A stretch of DNA of 64,000 nt, taken from Ruminococcus sp. (GTDB lineage: Bacteria; Bacillota; Clostridia; Oscillospirales; Ruminococcaceae). Shown piece by piece: positions 33,723 through 42,923 of this stretch. The stretch covers positions 62,001 through 126,000 of the forward strand of contig NZ_JAHZAX010000004.1 of the NCBI RefSeq assembly GCF_019423705.1, read 5' to 3'. Within the stretch, counting starts at the first letter, position 1; each line of letters opens with the position of its first letter. The notes beneath the pieces are model-generated. The model ran no database searches. It had not been told where the DNA came from and saw only the letters and a list, made by a program, of their open reading frames with translations. A program made the translations under genes and the position numbers.

Positions 33723-34772
33723 TTATCCCACATTTGCCAGCACAAGGCTTTTTGCTATCGGATAGATAAGGCAGAGAAGATATATTATCGCAGCAGGATT
33801 TGTGAAAACGACTTTGCGGGTCTCCTTTGGTGAAAGGGCTTTGTCGCTGTCATCAAGGGCAAGCTTTTTAAAGCTCGCAAAGAGCACAAGACAGCCGAAC
33901 AGGCCGATGACTATTTCTGCGATACTAAGGGCTGTGGAGTAATTTTTTATGCCTGCGGCGCTTGCTAAAGTCGAGAAATTTGCGAGAAGATTATTGAGAC
34001 AATGTATTATGATAGTCGGCAGGACAGAGCCGCATTTTACGGCGATAATGGCGTAAACAAAGCCTGTTGCGAAAGCGGAAGCCGCCTGTGGGATATTGCC
34101 GTGCATAAGTCCGAAGGCAAGGGCGGAGAAGAGCACCGCCGTGCTTTGACCATATGGCGCAAGAGCCGTGAGGACTGCTCCACGGTAGATACATTCCTCG
34201 ATGATAGGGGCTATTATCACGACATAGCCAAGCTGCAAGATTATTGCCGCAGCGGAGGGGTGGCGTATGCTGAAATCTGTGGAGGGGACGGAAACGCCAC
34301 GCTGTCCAAGCAGATTTGTGAGCATTGAAACGAACTGTGAAAGCAGCAGATTGACCACAAAGCAGGCTGAGAACCATTTCAGCCCCACGACTGCTCCCTT
34401 GCCCTTGGCGTGGAGATAGCTTTTTGCACGGCTCTTAAACAAGCAGCGAAACAGTATGGCGAAAACTATAAAGCTCATCAGCGTAATGGAAAGGTTCGCC
34501 GTCATATTGAAAGCGGTGGAGCTAACAAAGGCGGTCTGCTTGCGAAGATATGTTACGGCTGTGGTGTAGTTCAGGGTGAATTTGCCCGAATGATATGCGT
34601 ATGCGGCATAGAAAAACATCGCTGTGAAAACTTTGTTGAAAAAGTTGTAAAGTATAAGGCTGAGAGAAAGCTTCACGCAATCGGCGAAAAGGGCTTTCTT
34701 TTCGGCCTCTTTATCTGCTAGGGTCGGTGATGTGTCGATGATCTCTATATTTTCAGTATTTTCACTATTCAA
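33723..34772 (-). CDS. CPBP/CAAX-family intramembrane metalloprotease
   Basis: Multipass membrane protein of about 349 residues with an N-terminal soluble stretch, then about eight hydrophobic segments. CPBP (Abi) motifs are present: IIEECIYRGAVL (EExxxR), FGLMHGN, and IIHCLNN supplying metal ligands. Bacterial members process or protect against peptides; the substrate is unknown. The start is taken as TTG 34772 because GGGAGG lies 8 bases upstream; a TTG at 34820 has no site. No bacteriocin gene is adjacent. Confidence 0.85.
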   Translation of the reverse strand: MNSENTENIEIIDTSPTLADKEAEKKALFADCVKLSLSLILYNFFNKVFTAMFFYAAYAYHSGKFTLNYTTAVTYLRKQTAFVSSTAFNMTANLSITLMSFIVFAILFRCLFKSRAKSYLHAKGKGAVVGLKWFSACFVVNLLLSQFVSMLTNLLGQRGVSVPSTDFSIRHPSAAAIILQLGYVVIIAPIIEECIYRGAVLTALAPYGQSTAVLFSALAFGLMHGNIPQAASAFATGFVYAIIAVKCGSVLPTIIIHCLNNLLANFSTLASAAGIKNYSTALSIAEIVIGLFGCLVLFASFKKLALDDSDKALSPKETRKVVFTNPAAIIYLLCLIYPIAKSLVLANVG

Positions 34773-34851
34773 GATGATACCTCCCGATGAAAATGCTTGG
34801 TCGTAAAGCTGAATTATCAAGTAAAAAAACTCATAAAAAGCTGGAGACTAA

Positions 34852-34875
34852 CGGGCGAACGCTGTTCGCCCCTAC
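34852..34875 (-). repeat. Dispersed palindromic repeat, GAAC type
   Basis: Minus orientation, arms GGGCGAAC / GTTCGCCC. In the 34773-35111 gap, which otherwise holds only the htpG promoter and CIRCE site. Confidence 0.87.
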
Positions 34876-34987
34876 TTATCATTCTATTATAGCACATATC
34901 CTATGAATTTTGCAAATCGTTATTTGATGATAGGGTGATAAAATGTTATGAAAATGTAAATAAATAAGAGAAATTTTGTGATAACTC

Positions 34988-35015
34988 TTGCATTTTATCA
35001 AGTGTGTTGTATAAT
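34988..35015 (+). promoter_or_regulatory. Sigma-A promoter of htpG
   Basis: TTGCAT (34988-34993), 16-base spacer, TATAAT (35010-35015), four bases before the CIRCE element. Confidence 0.8.
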
Positions 35016-35019
35016 ATAA

Positions 35020-35046
35020 TTAGCACTCAAATGATGAGAGTGCTAA
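35020..35046 (+). promoter_or_regulatory. CIRCE heat-shock operator (HrcA site)
   Basis: Perfect TTAGCACTC (35020-35028), nine-base spacer, GAGTGCTAA (35038-35046). It covers the start site of htpG, so HrcA repression is predicted. Confidence 0.95.
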
Positions 35047-35111
35047 TTGACTAGAGCAAATATAATTTAAAATTAAGAAAGTAAAATAATTTTAGGAAAG
35101 GTTGATGTTTT

Positions 35112-37001
35112 ATGCAGACAAAGGAATTTAAGGCAGAATCAAAAAGACTGCTGGATATGATGATAAACTCGATCTATACTCACAAGGAAATTTTCCTCAG
35201 AGAGGTCATTTCAAACGCAAGCGACGCTATCGACAAGCTTTATTTCAAATCGCTGACCGACACTTCCATCGGTCTTAACAAGGGCGATTTCGCTATCAAT
35301 ATCGCTGTGGATAAGGACAAGAGAACGCTTACTATCTCAGATAACGGTATCGGTATGACTGAGGAAGACCTTGAAAACAACCTCGGTACTATCGCAAATT
35401 CTGGTTCTTTCGCTTTCAAGAAGGATAACGACCTTGGTGACGACGTTGACATTATCGGTCAGTTCGGCGTTGGCTTCTATTCAACATTTATGGTAGCAAA
35501 GGAAGTTACTGTTGTAACAAAGGCTTTTGGCAGCGATAAGGCTTACAAGTGGACTTCTGACGGCGTTGAGGGCTACACTATCGAAGAGTGCGAGAAGCCT
35601 GACGGCGTTGGCACAACTATCACGCTGACCCTCAAGGACGATACTGAGGACGAGAAGTATTCAAATTATCTCGAGCAGTATCAGATACAGTCGCTTGTAA
35701 AGAAGTATTCAGACTATATCAGATTCCCGATCAAAATGGAAGTGGAGCATACACATTACAATGAAGAGGGCAAAGAGCCTGAGGTTCACAAGGAGATCGA
35801 GACCCTTAACAGTATGACCCCAATTTGGAAAAAGAACAAGAGCGAGCTCAAGGACGAGGATTACAACAACTTCTATATGGAGAAGTTTAACGACTATGAG
35901 CCCCCTGTTACACATATCCACGCAAAGAACGAGGGCGTTGCAACTTATGACGCTTTGCTTTATATCCCTGCCCGTGCGCCTTTCGATTATTATTCAAAGG
36001 ACTATGAAAAGGGTCTCCAGCTTTATTCAAGCGGCGTAATGATTATGGAAAAGTGCGCAGATCTGCTGCCGGATTGGTTCAGCTTTGTAAAGGGCGTTGT
36101 GGATTCTGAGGATCTTTCACTCAATATTTCCCGTGAACTTTTGCAGCAGGACAGACAGCTCAAGATAATCGCAAAGAACCTTGAAAAGTCAATAAAGAAC
36201 GAGCTTGCAAAGCTTCTCAAGAACGATCGTGAAAAGTATGAAAAGTTTTACAGCGTATTCGGACTTCAGTTCAAGTTCGGTATCTATCAGTCATACGGCG
36301 CTGCAAACGATACGCTCAAAGACCTTCTTATGTTCCCATCATCATTCGAGGGCAAGAACGTAACTCTCAAGGAATACGTTTCAAGAATGAAGGAAGATCA
36401 GAAGGAGATCTACTATGCTTGCGGCGAGACAAAGGAAAGAATTGAAATGCTGCCGCAGCTTGAAAAGATCAAAGATAAGGGCTATGAAGTCCTTTACTTC
36501 ACACAGGACGTTGATGAATTCGCTATCAAGGTGATGATAAATTACGACGGCAAGCCGTTCAAGTCAATAAGCGACGCTGACCTTGACCTCGATACAGAGG
36601 AAGAGAAGGAAGAGGCTAAGAAGCTTGACGAAGAGAATAAGGATATGTTCGCATTTATGCAGGAAGCTATTTCAGATAAGGTAAAGACAGTACGTCTTTC
36701 AAAGAAGCTGAAAACTCACCCTGTATGCCTTTCATCTGACGGCAGCATAACTATCGAAATGGAGAAAGTCCTCAATTCAATGCCGCAAAATGATGGCAAT
36801 AAGGTCAAAGCGGAGAAAGCGCTCGAGATCAATCCAAATCACCCGATATTCGAGAAGCTTAAGAGCCTTTATGCAGAGGATAAGGATAAGCTGAAGGACT
36901 ACGCAAAGCTGCTTTATGACCAGGCATTGCTTATCGAGGGTATGTCGATAGATAATCCAGTAGAGTTTGCAAATTTGGTTTGTGACTTGATGACAAAGTA
37001 A
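35112..37001 (+). CDS. htpG: Molecular chaperone HtpG (Hsp90)
   Basis: ATP-dependent chaperone of 629 residues. The N-terminal GHKL ATPase shows [39 protein letters not shown] and [13 protein letters not shown]. The middle domain carries [22 protein letters not shown] with the catalytic-loop Arg. The C-terminal dimerisation part is complete. AGGAAAGG precedes the ATG. Expression should be heat-inducible via CIRCE. Confidence 0.97.
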   Translation: MQTKEFKAESKRLLDMMINSIYTHKEIFLREVISNASDAIDKLYFKSLTDTSIGLNKGDFAINIAVDKDKRTLTISDNGIGMTEEDLENNLGTIANSGSFAFKKDNDLGDDVDIIGQFGVGFYSTFMVAKEVTVVTKAFGSDKAYKWTSDGVEGYTIEECEKPDGVGTTITLTLKDDTEDEKYSNYLEQYQIQSLVKKYSDYIRFPIKMEVEHTHYNEEGKEPEVHKEIETLNSMTPIWKKNKSELKDEDYNNFYMEKFNDYEPPVTHIHAKNEGVATYDALLYIPARAPFDYYSKDYEKGLQLYSSGVMIMEKCADLLPDWFSFVKGVVDSEDLSLNISRELLQQDRQLKIIAKNLEKSIKNELAKLLKNDREKYEKFYSVFGLQFKFGIYQSYGAANDTLKDLLMFPSSFEGKNVTLKEYVSRMKEDQKEIYYACGETKERIEMLPQLEKIKDKGYEVLYFTQDVDEFAIKVMINYDGKPFKSISDADLDLDTEEEKEEAKKLDEENKDMFAFMQEAISDKVKTVRLSKKLKTHPVCLSSDGSITIEMEKVLNSMPQNDGNKVKAEKALEINPNHPIFEKLKSLYAEDKDKLKDYAKLLYDQALLIEGMSIDNPVEFANLVCDLMTK

Positions 37002-37034
37002 AAAGCACAAAACAAAAAACGAAATAAGCGAAAG

Positions 37035-37059
37035 CGGGCGACCAAAGGTCGCCCCTACA
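37035..37059 (-). repeat. Dispersed palindromic repeat, GACC type
   Basis: Minus orientation, arms GGGCGACC / GGTCGCCC, loop AAA. Confidence 0.88.
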
Positions 37060-37084
37060 TTAGAATTGCGCATTTACGCACGTT

Positions 37085-37116
37085 TGTAGGGGCGAACATT
37101 GTTCGCCCGTTTTTTT
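37085..37116 (+). terminator. Palindromic repeat serving as htpG terminator
   Basis: A GAAC-type repeat copy (37085-37109, loop ATT) followed directly by GTTTTTTTG, giving an intrinsic terminator after htpG. Confidence 0.8.
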
Positions 37117-37131
37117 GTGGGATAGTATCGT

Positions 37132-38067
37132 TTACCCGAAATACCCCTCAATAGCCTCTTTGTTAAGCCCCTCGCCAATAACAATGATTATCTCCTGCCC
37201 ACGCTCAATAGGCCGAACAGTTATTTCACGGTGAGTGGCGTTGAGCTCGAACCACTCATCACCAGAGGAAGCAAAACCCTTTACTCGGAATATCCTGCCG
37301 CAAGCAGGGTCGGACATTAAAGAAGCGGCAAGCTTTTCAAGTCCGCCAACAGGAACGTGCTTGTTCATAAAGTATAACGAGGAGTAAGCAGAGTCTTGAT
37401 CGAACCATAGCTTTTCGTGAGAGTCGGGTTCGTAACCGCAGGAAGCTATCTGCGCAAAATCTTCATCTGTCAATGCACCCCAGTCCTTTGCGATAACGAT
37501 CGGCTGACTGTCTCGGCAGCAATGGAATTTTTCAAGCGCTTTCGTTAAATGCGCCTTTGTGTGAGCGATATCTTCTGCACCCACTTCTTGACAGCGGCTA
37601 AGTATTATCGCACCTGCGCTGGCTGCCTGTGAAGCAAGCAGATAGTCCGATTCGTCGGAAAGCTCGTCCTCAAGTCCTGCGTCAGCTATGGTTATCACAT
37701 TGCCGATCTCAAACCAGTTGTCAAGAGGCTCTTCACGGAGCACATCGAAAAATTCGTCAACATCATATATGCCCGAAGGCTCAATAAGAACCCTGTCAAA
37801 CCCTCTCATTCCCATTGAAATGAGCTTTGTCTTGAAACGCCGCCTGTGGCAGTCCTTGTCGCAAGCACCCGACACCATTTCAAGGTCGCAGTTTTCGCTC
37901 ATAATATCCTGCAAAAGCAGCATATCAACATTCACCGCACCAAAATCATTCTCAAGTATACCTATCTTCATTCCGCTTTGAACAAGATAGTTTGCGTATT
38001 TTTTTATGAAAGTGGTCTTGCCTGCTCCGAGGAATCCCGTGATAAGGTCAACCTTTGCTCTTGCCAT
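37132..38067 (-). CDS. CobW/P47K-family G3E GTPase
   Basis: Metal-chaperone-type GTPase of 311 residues. Walker A ITGFLGAGKTTFIKKY (residues 9-24), ENDFGAVNVD, and VLIEPSGIYDVDEFF are characteristic, and a C-terminal CobW domain follows. The usual CxCC metal motif is replaced by ACDKDCHRR, so metal selectivity may differ. It is a single gene facing htpG. Metal and client protein are unknown; no nickel, cobalt or zinc enzyme is adjacent. Confidence 0.88.
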   Translation of the reverse strand: MARAKVDLITGFLGAGKTTFIKKYANYLVQSGMKIGILENDFGAVNVDMLLLQDIMSENCDLEMVSGACDKDCHRRRFKTKLISMGMRGFDRVLIEPSGIYDVDEFFDVLREEPLDNWFEIGNVITIADAGLEDELSDESDYLLASQAASAGAIILSRCQEVGAEDIAHTKAHLTKALEKFHCCRDSQPIVIAKDWGALTDEDFAQIASCGYEPDSHEKLWFDQDSAYSSLYFMNKHVPVGGLEKLAASLMSDPACGRIFRVKGFASSGDEWFELNATHREITVRPIERGQEIIIVIGEGLNKEAIEGYFG

Positions 38068-38226
38068 TTTATTTCCTCCTGTTTTCTGTCAGTTAGGTAA
38101 TGCTACATCTTTTCATTCTTATTATACCACAGCGTATAGAATAATGCAAACATTGCTTTGCTGAGTTGGGATGAAAAATAAGCATAATCACCAAAGATGA
38201 GAGATATTATTTGATTAAAATACATA

Positions 38227-38255
38227 TTAACAAAATAATGCCGATATGGTATAAT
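38227..38255 (+). promoter_or_regulatory. Promoter of the lipoprotein gene at 38305
   Basis: TTAACA, 17-base spacer, TATAAT. Confidence 0.75.
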
Positions 38256-38304
38256 TAATAAGATAGAGCCACTAGGCTCAATATGGTGAGTTGGAGGCGA
38301 GGTA

Positions 38305-39255
38305 TTGCTTCTGAAAAAAAATAGAATAGGAAAAATAGCTTTTCTGACAGCCTGTGTAATTTGTGCCCTTGCGTGCTTTGCTTCCTGCGCTGTGGGGGAG
38401 GATAACAGCGGCGTTACGCCACTTGACAATAACGCTGCGGACAAGTCGCTGAGCCTTGGGCGCAATTATATGTCCCTTTGGGACGGCAGAGAGATAACGG
38501 CGGATATCGCCGAGGAAAACGAAATGGTGTTTGTGAACGCTTCCGAAAGCAGCGATATGCGCTGGGCAGATTTTCTCGAGCTGGTGAAAAATAAGAAAAG
38601 CGCCGAGATAACACTTTGTCAAAGCGAGAGCATTGTAAATTTGCTGTGCGTGCCCGATCGTGACGGCGACAGCGCCGATATAGTGCTTTCAGAGACAAAT
38701 TTCAGCGACGGAAAGCTTTTTCTTTCAAGCGTGACGTTATCATCAGACTGCATTTATGAGATCGCAGAGGGCGAAAGCGTTACATATTATGCTGGTGAAT
38801 ACGCCGTTTATGAGACAAAAAACAGTGGCGAAAGCTCCACGGCAATACCTTTCGAGCAGAAAGTATATGAATGCAGCAGCGATGCAAACGTAACATTTCC
38901 TTATCAGAAAACGTTTTCAAGTTACTCCGATTTCAAGGAGTATTACAAAAAATATAACGGCGAGCTGGAGATACAGGCGCTCAAATCGGATATGGAAGCT
39001 TTCGAGAAGGAGGGCGGATTTAACACCCATATCGTGTTCCTCCGTGCTGAAATGTCGGGCTTTCAGTCGATAGAGTTTGAGACCGTCAAGGCTGTGAAAA
39101 CAGGCAATGCGCTGACAATATACGTTGCAAAGCGTATCCCGCAGGATCGGCAGGGCTTGGCGGCAAAGCGGCAGATAGTCGTTACTGTGCCGTCGGAATA
39201 TCTTGACGAGATAAGCCCGAAAAATATCAGTTGGGTGATATATGACGAAAAGTGA
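38305..39255 (+). CDS. Uncharacterised lipoprotein (316 aa)
   Basis: Secreted, membrane-tethered protein. A basic N-terminus and hydrophobic stretch end in lipobox CFASC. The mature protein is acidic; two short repeats of a beta-rich pattern may exist, and the C-terminal third (HIVFLRAEMSGFQSIEFETV...) vaguely recalls PrcB-type domains. The start is TTG at 38305, supported by GGAGG about 9 bases upstream. Own promoter and terminator. Function unknown. Confidence 0.75.
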   Translation: MLLKKNRIGKIAFLTACVICALACFASCAVGEDNSGVTPLDNNAADKSLSLGRNYMSLWDGREITADIAEENEMVFVNASESSDMRWADFLELVKNKKSAEITLCQSESIVNLLCVPDRDGDSADIVLSETNFSDGKLFLSSVTLSSDCIYEIAEGESVTYYAGEYAVYETKNSGESSTAIPFEQKVYECSSDANVTFPYQKTFSSYSDFKEYYKKYNGELEIQALKSDMEAFEKEGGFNTHIVFLRAEMSGFQSIEFETVKAVKTGNALTIYVAKRIPQDRQGLAAKRQIVVTVPSEYLDEISPKNISWVIYDEK

Positions 39256-39281
39256 TGATCTCTCAATAACATAGCGGTCAA

Positions 39282-39306
39282 CGGGCGAACGATGTTCGCC
39301 CCTACA
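39282..39306 (-). repeat. Dispersed palindromic repeat, GAAC type
   Basis: Minus orientation, arms GGGCGAAC / GTTCGCCC, ending CCCCTACA. Confidence 0.88.
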
Positions 39307-39328
39307 TAAAAAGTAAGAAGTCACATAA

Positions 39329-39373
39329 AAAACAGGTTTGGAAGTTCTATGAGCTTTCAAACCTGTTTTGCTT
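39329..39373. terminator. Bidirectional terminator between 38305 and lysR genes
   Basis: Perfect stem AAAACAGGTTTG / CAAACCTGTTTT with a GAAGT...GCTTT inner part; T-rich on both strands. Confidence 0.88.
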
Positions 39374-39417
39374 TTGGTATTTGGTATGTTAAATTTTCAG
39401 TATTTCAAATCAGCATT

Positions 39418-40344
39418 TTAGCCCGAGATATCCTTTATCACACAGTCAAGTTCGTCAAGGAAAAGCTGATCTGTGTGGCTTAGGCGGTAGTTGCTCTGAT
39501 AAATGAGCAGGTCTTTGTTCGTCTTTTTGATCTCCGGACAGCGGCGCTGAACAAGGCCGTAGCGCTTCAAGACTTCTCTCGGCAGAGGGCTCACCCACAT
39601 AAATGCGTCGGGACAGGAAGCGAGGATATCGAACTGGCTTCCACGCTCATAAACGTAAACGTGGCGGCTGTGATTGTTTATCTCTGCGTTCTTTTTCTGA
39701 TAGGTGGTGGAAATGTTCGGCACAACATTGTCGCCGTGGAGCACTTCGATATACTTTTCAAGAACTGCTTCGTTGATGTCGTTTTCCCTTGCAAGCTGGC
39801 TGTGCTGGTTCATAATGAGGACGTAATCGAATTCCCAAACGCTGTGATATTTGAGCTTTTTCTCTTCCAGCATAGAAGTGAAAAAGCTCTCATATGCGAC
39901 AGGGCAGCGTATTATGCCGAGATTATATTCGCACTCGACAATGGAATTGATAGTGTCCATCGAGTTGGTTTCCTTAATTTTGAGGTCGAGCTGCAAATTC
40001 TTGTCCAGCTTGTTTACAAATTCCGTGAAAGCGTGGGTTATGTAACTTGCTCTCGGGCTGAGTAGCGAAAAGCTTGCGGTGTTTTCGCCGTTGTCCTTGT
40101 AAAGGCTCTCCATTTTGTCCATTTGCACAAGGATTGCTTTCGCATACTGCAAAAACTGCTTGCCCTTTTCCGTGGCCACAACGCCCTTTGCGCTGCGCTT
40201 GAAGATCGGTATGCCGACCTCTCGCTCCATTTCCTTTATCGCCTTTGAAAGGTTAGGCTGACCCATATAAAGTGCGGAAGCCGCCTTTGTTATCGAGCCA
40301 AGCCTCTCAACTTCGACCATATATCTGAGGTGTGTTAAATTCAT
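39418..40344 (-). CDS. LysR-family transcriptional regulator
   Basis: About 308 residues. N-terminal winged HTH (LTHLRYMVEVERLGSITKAASALYMGQPNLSKAIKEME, quoted in part) and a C-terminal substrate-binding-type sensor. The ATG at 40344 has AAGGAATAAAT just upstream; the extension to 40383 is rejected. No metabolic gene is adjacent in its operon. The divergent MATE gene is 400 bases away and has its own riboswitch, so the target of this regulator is not clear. Confidence 0.9.
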   Translation of the reverse strand: MNLTHLRYMVEVERLGSITKAASALYMGQPNLSKAIKEMEREVGIPIFKRSAKGVVATEKGKQFLQYAKAILVQMDKMESLYKDNGENTASFSLLSPRASYITHAFTEFVNKLDKNLQLDLKIKETNSMDTINSIVECEYNLGIIRCPVAYESFFTSMLEEKKLKYHSVWEFDYVLIMNQHSQLARENDINEAVLEKYIEVLHGDNVVPNISTTYQKKNAEINNHSRHVYVYERGSQFDILASCPDAFMWVSPLPREVLKRYGLVQRRCPEIKKTNKDLLIYQSNYRLSHTDQLFLDELDCVIKDISG

Positions 40345-40573
40345 ATTTATTCCTTCTTTTGTTTTCTTGCGCATTGTTTGCAACTTTTTTTTGTTATATC
40401 ATATCAGTATGTGCGATATATAAATATAACATTGTACCATATAAAAAATCACATATTGCGCCATACTTATTATATAACTTTGTTAAAAAAGTGTCAAGCA
40501 AAAGGGACGTGATTTAACATTTATTTAATATTATTTGTAGAGACTGATATGAGAATAAACATTATCATCGGGC

Positions 40574-40602
40574 TTGACAAACCCTGCGCTTTTTGCTATA
40601 AT
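40574..40602 (+). promoter_or_regulatory. Sigma-A promoter of the riboswitch-MATE unit
   Basis: TTGACA, 17-base spacer, TATAAT; consensus boxes. The stretch 40345-40573 shows nothing else I can name. Confidence 0.9.
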
Positions 40603-40615
40603 ACTTTGAAGTAAT

Positions 40616-40707
40616 ATGTACGGCTGACCTTTGCCTCCGGGTAAAGGTCAAGCGTCGGACGGGCTGTCGTTAGGCTTTAAAAGACGGCTCGTGTCCGGCG
40701 TTTTTTT
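40616..40707 (+). ncRNA. Candidate guanidine-IV (mepA-motif) riboswitch
   Basis: Two stems directly after the promoter: P1 GACCTTT (40626-40632) / AAAGGTC (40643-40649), then a long terminator hairpin whose arms CGTCGGACGGGCTGTC (40653-40668) and GACGGCTC-GT-GTCCGGCG (40683-40700) pair fully, followed by seven T. The P1 loop GCCT (40633-40636) can pair with AGGC (40672-40675) in the terminator loop, a kissing contact. Layout, CCGGG-containing P1 loop and a downstream MATE pump match what I know of the mepA motif. Ligand binding by the P1/kissing structure would compete with termination. Not verified by a covariance model. Confidence 0.75.
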
Positions 40708-40748
40708 GTGGGATTTTTATAGCCAAAAAATTGGAGGAAAGCAAATAA

Positions 40749-42077
40749 ATGAATGATTCACATTCGTATTTGAAGGATTTTATAAAATACGCCTCGCTGA
40801 ATGTGCTGGGAATGATAGGCGTTTCCTGCTATATTCTTGCGGACACGTTTTTCATATCAAAGGGTATGGGCGCAGACGGCGTAACGGCGCTGAATATCGC
40901 AATACCGATTTACAGCCTTATCCACGGCACGGGGCTTATGCTCGGAATGGGCGGCGCAACGAAATTCGCCGTTTACAAGAGCCAAGGCAACGACAAGCAA
41001 TGCAGCAGGGTGTTCACAAACGCCTTTGTTATGGCGCTTTTGGCAGGGCTTATCTATCTCATCGGCGGCGTGTTCTTTTCCGAACCGCTGGCAAGGCTTC
41101 TCGGCGCAGAGGGTTCAGTCGTGGGGCTGACTGATACCTATCTCAAAGTGCTTATGATATTTGCGCCGTTTTTCGTCTGCAACGACCTTTTCAATTGCTT
41201 TATAAGAAACGACGGCAGTCCAAAGCTTGCGATGATCGCAATGCTGACGGGAAGCTTTTCAAACATTATTCTCGACTATGTATTCATTTTCCCCTGCGAT
41301 ATGGGCATTTTTGGTGCGATATTGGCGACTGGACTTTCACCTGTTATAAGCCTTTGCGTGCTGTCAAGCTATAAGATCAAAAAGCGCAACAGCTTTCATT
41401 TCATTAAGTCGGGGCTGGACTTTGCCCTTTGCAGATCGTCCCTTGCTATCGGCGTGCCGTCCCTTGTAACGGAGCTTTCGTCGGGAATCGTTGTGCTGGC
41501 TTTCAATATGATAATATTGGGTCTGGCAGGAAACACAGGCGTTGCGGCATATGCTGTCATAGCGAATATTTCGATCGTTGCGGCGTCGATATTCACAGGC
41601 ATTGCACAGGGAGGACAGCCTCTTATCAGCGCTTGCCACGGCCGTGGTGACAAAAAGGGTCTCAAAGCCGTGCTGAGATATTCCATAACAGCGCAGATAA
41701 TAATAGCCTGCCTTGTGGTAGGGGCGATAATAATATTCGACTCGCAGATAGTCGCGATATTCAACAGCGAAAACATCGTTTCCTTGCAGGAAATGGCAGA
41801 GCGTGGAATGAGGATATACTTTGTTGGAATGTTCTTTGCAGGGTTAAATATAATAATGTCGTCGTTCTTTGCGGCGTCTGAGCGTGTCGTACCTGCGCAG
41901 GTGATAACAGTTTTGAGGGGCTTTGCGCTCATTGTGCCAATGGCATTTGTGATGTCAAAGCTTTTCAAGCTCACGGGCGTGTGGCTTTCGTTCCCTGTCA
42001 CGGAACTTATCGTTGCGGTGCTTTCGGTGCTGTTTTATATTCTCGGCAGGAAGAAGCAGACAGATATTCTTAAATAA
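40749..42077 (+). CDS. MATE-family efflux transporter (MepA-like)
   Basis: Multidrug and toxin extrusion antiporter of 442 residues with about 12 membrane segments. Family features: LNVLGMIGVSCYILADTFFISKGMGADGVTALNIAIP (quoted in part), GMGGATKFAVYKSQG, IFTGIAQGGQPLIS. A GGAGG ribosome site lies just past the riboswitch terminator. If the riboswitch call is right, the physiological role is export of guanidine or guanidinium-like cations. A terminator follows. Confidence 0.93.
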   Translation: MNDSHSYLKDFIKYASLNVLGMIGVSCYILADTFFISKGMGADGVTALNIAIPIYSLIHGTGLMLGMGGATKFAVYKSQGNDKQCSRVFTNAFVMALLAGLIYLIGGVFFSEPLARLLGAEGSVVGLTDTYLKVLMIFAPFFVCNDLFNCFIRNDGSPKLAMIAMLTGSFSNIILDYVFIFPCDMGIFGAILATGLSPVISLCVLSSYKIKKRNSFHFIKSGLDFALCRSSLAIGVPSLVTELSSGIVVLAFNMIILGLAGNTGVAAYAVIANISIVAASIFTGIAQGGQPLISACHGRGDKKGLKAVLRYSITAQIIIACLVVGAIIIFDSQIVAIFNSENIVSLQEMAERGMRIYFVGMFFAGLNIIMSSFFAASERVVPAQVITVLRGFALIVPMAFVMSKLFKLTGVWLSFPVTELIVAVLSVLFYILGRKKQTDILK

Positions 42078-42090
42078 ATACAGACAAAAT

Positions 42091-42128
42091 AAAAGGCTGC
42101 TGTATCACATTGATACGGCAGCCTTTTT
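42091..42128. terminator. Terminator after the MATE gene
   Basis: Sixteen-pair stem AAAGGCTGCTGTATCA / TGATACGGCAGCCTTT with loop CAT, then TTTTT; A-rich upstream side allows use from both strands. Confidence 0.9.
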
Positions 42129-42130
42129 CG

Positions 42131-42823
42131 CTATTCTTTCATTTCGTCCCTAATGCGCTTCCACTCGGGGCAAAATTTTTCCACCAGCGCCCAAAAATCC
42201 TTGCTGTGATCCATATGTACAAGGTGGCAAAGCTCGTGCAGGCAGACGTAATCCATACACTCTTTCGGGTACATAACAAGCTTTGAATTTATGGAGATAT
42301 GGCGGTTTGAAATGCACCGCCCCCAGCTTGCGGTCATAGGCTTCACGGTGACTTTTTCGGGGGTGAGACCTGTGGCGCTCATCATTCGGTTCATACTTTC
42401 CCTTATCTCGCTGAGGGTCAGCTCGCTTATGAACTTGTCCGTCTGCGCCTTTATGTACGCCTTGTCGCTTGTCTTGCTGACGGCGATGAGCAGCCTGCCG
42501 CTTTCTATCCTCGGGGTAAAATACCGTTGAGCGCTGACTGTGGTTAGGACGATGTTTTCGCCCATAAGCCGCAATATCTCGCCGTCTGTGTATGTTTTTG
42601 GCAGGCCGGGGCGGTTTAGATATTTGTCAGTCCGCTGGTTTATCCAGTCGATATTGTCGGTGATGAAAGCGTAAATTTTGTCTTTCGGGCAGCCATAGGG
42701 CACTTTTATTTCCAACATTCCGTCACGAAAGCTCATCGAAAGTCGGCTTCGCTTGCCGATATCTAGTATAAAATCAAGCTTTGCGCCGTTTTCAAGTGGG
42801 AAAAAGGTTTTGTATTTTGGCAT
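42131..42823 (-). CDS. YgjP-type (DUF45) zinc metallopeptidase
   Basis: About 230 residues. The zinc motif is in VCLHELCHLVHMDHSKDFW: HExxH plus a downstream histidine, followed by a VEKFCPEWKRIRDEM end typical of the YgjP/M48-like group. N-terminal half is a predicted beta-rich region (SRLSMSFRDGMLEIKVPYG). No signal or membrane segment. AAGGAGA precedes the ATG. Substrate unknown. Confidence 0.88.
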   Translation of the reverse strand: MPKYKTFFPLENGAKLDFILDIGKRSRLSMSFRDGMLEIKVPYGCPKDKIYAFITDNIDWINQRTDKYLNRPGLPKTYTDGEILRLMGENIVLTTVSAQRYFTPRIESGRLLIAVSKTSDKAYIKAQTDKFISELTLSEIRESMNRMMSATGLTPEKVTVKPMTASWGRCISNRHISINSKLVMYPKECMDYVCLHELCHLVHMDHSKDFWALVEKFCPEWKRIRDEMKE

Positions 42824-42923
42824 TTTGCAGTCTCCTTTCCTAGAGTTCTGCTATTCAAAATATTCAAAACGCCGCACAAAAAGCTCTGTGCGGCGTGATA
42901 TTGCTTTTGCTTGTGGTCAAATT

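Noticed and set aside
39418..42077. LysR gene as regulator of the divergent MATE gene
   Set aside because: The MATE gene has its own consensus promoter and riboswitch, and the intergenic gap shows no clear LysR (T-N11-A) box that I could support.
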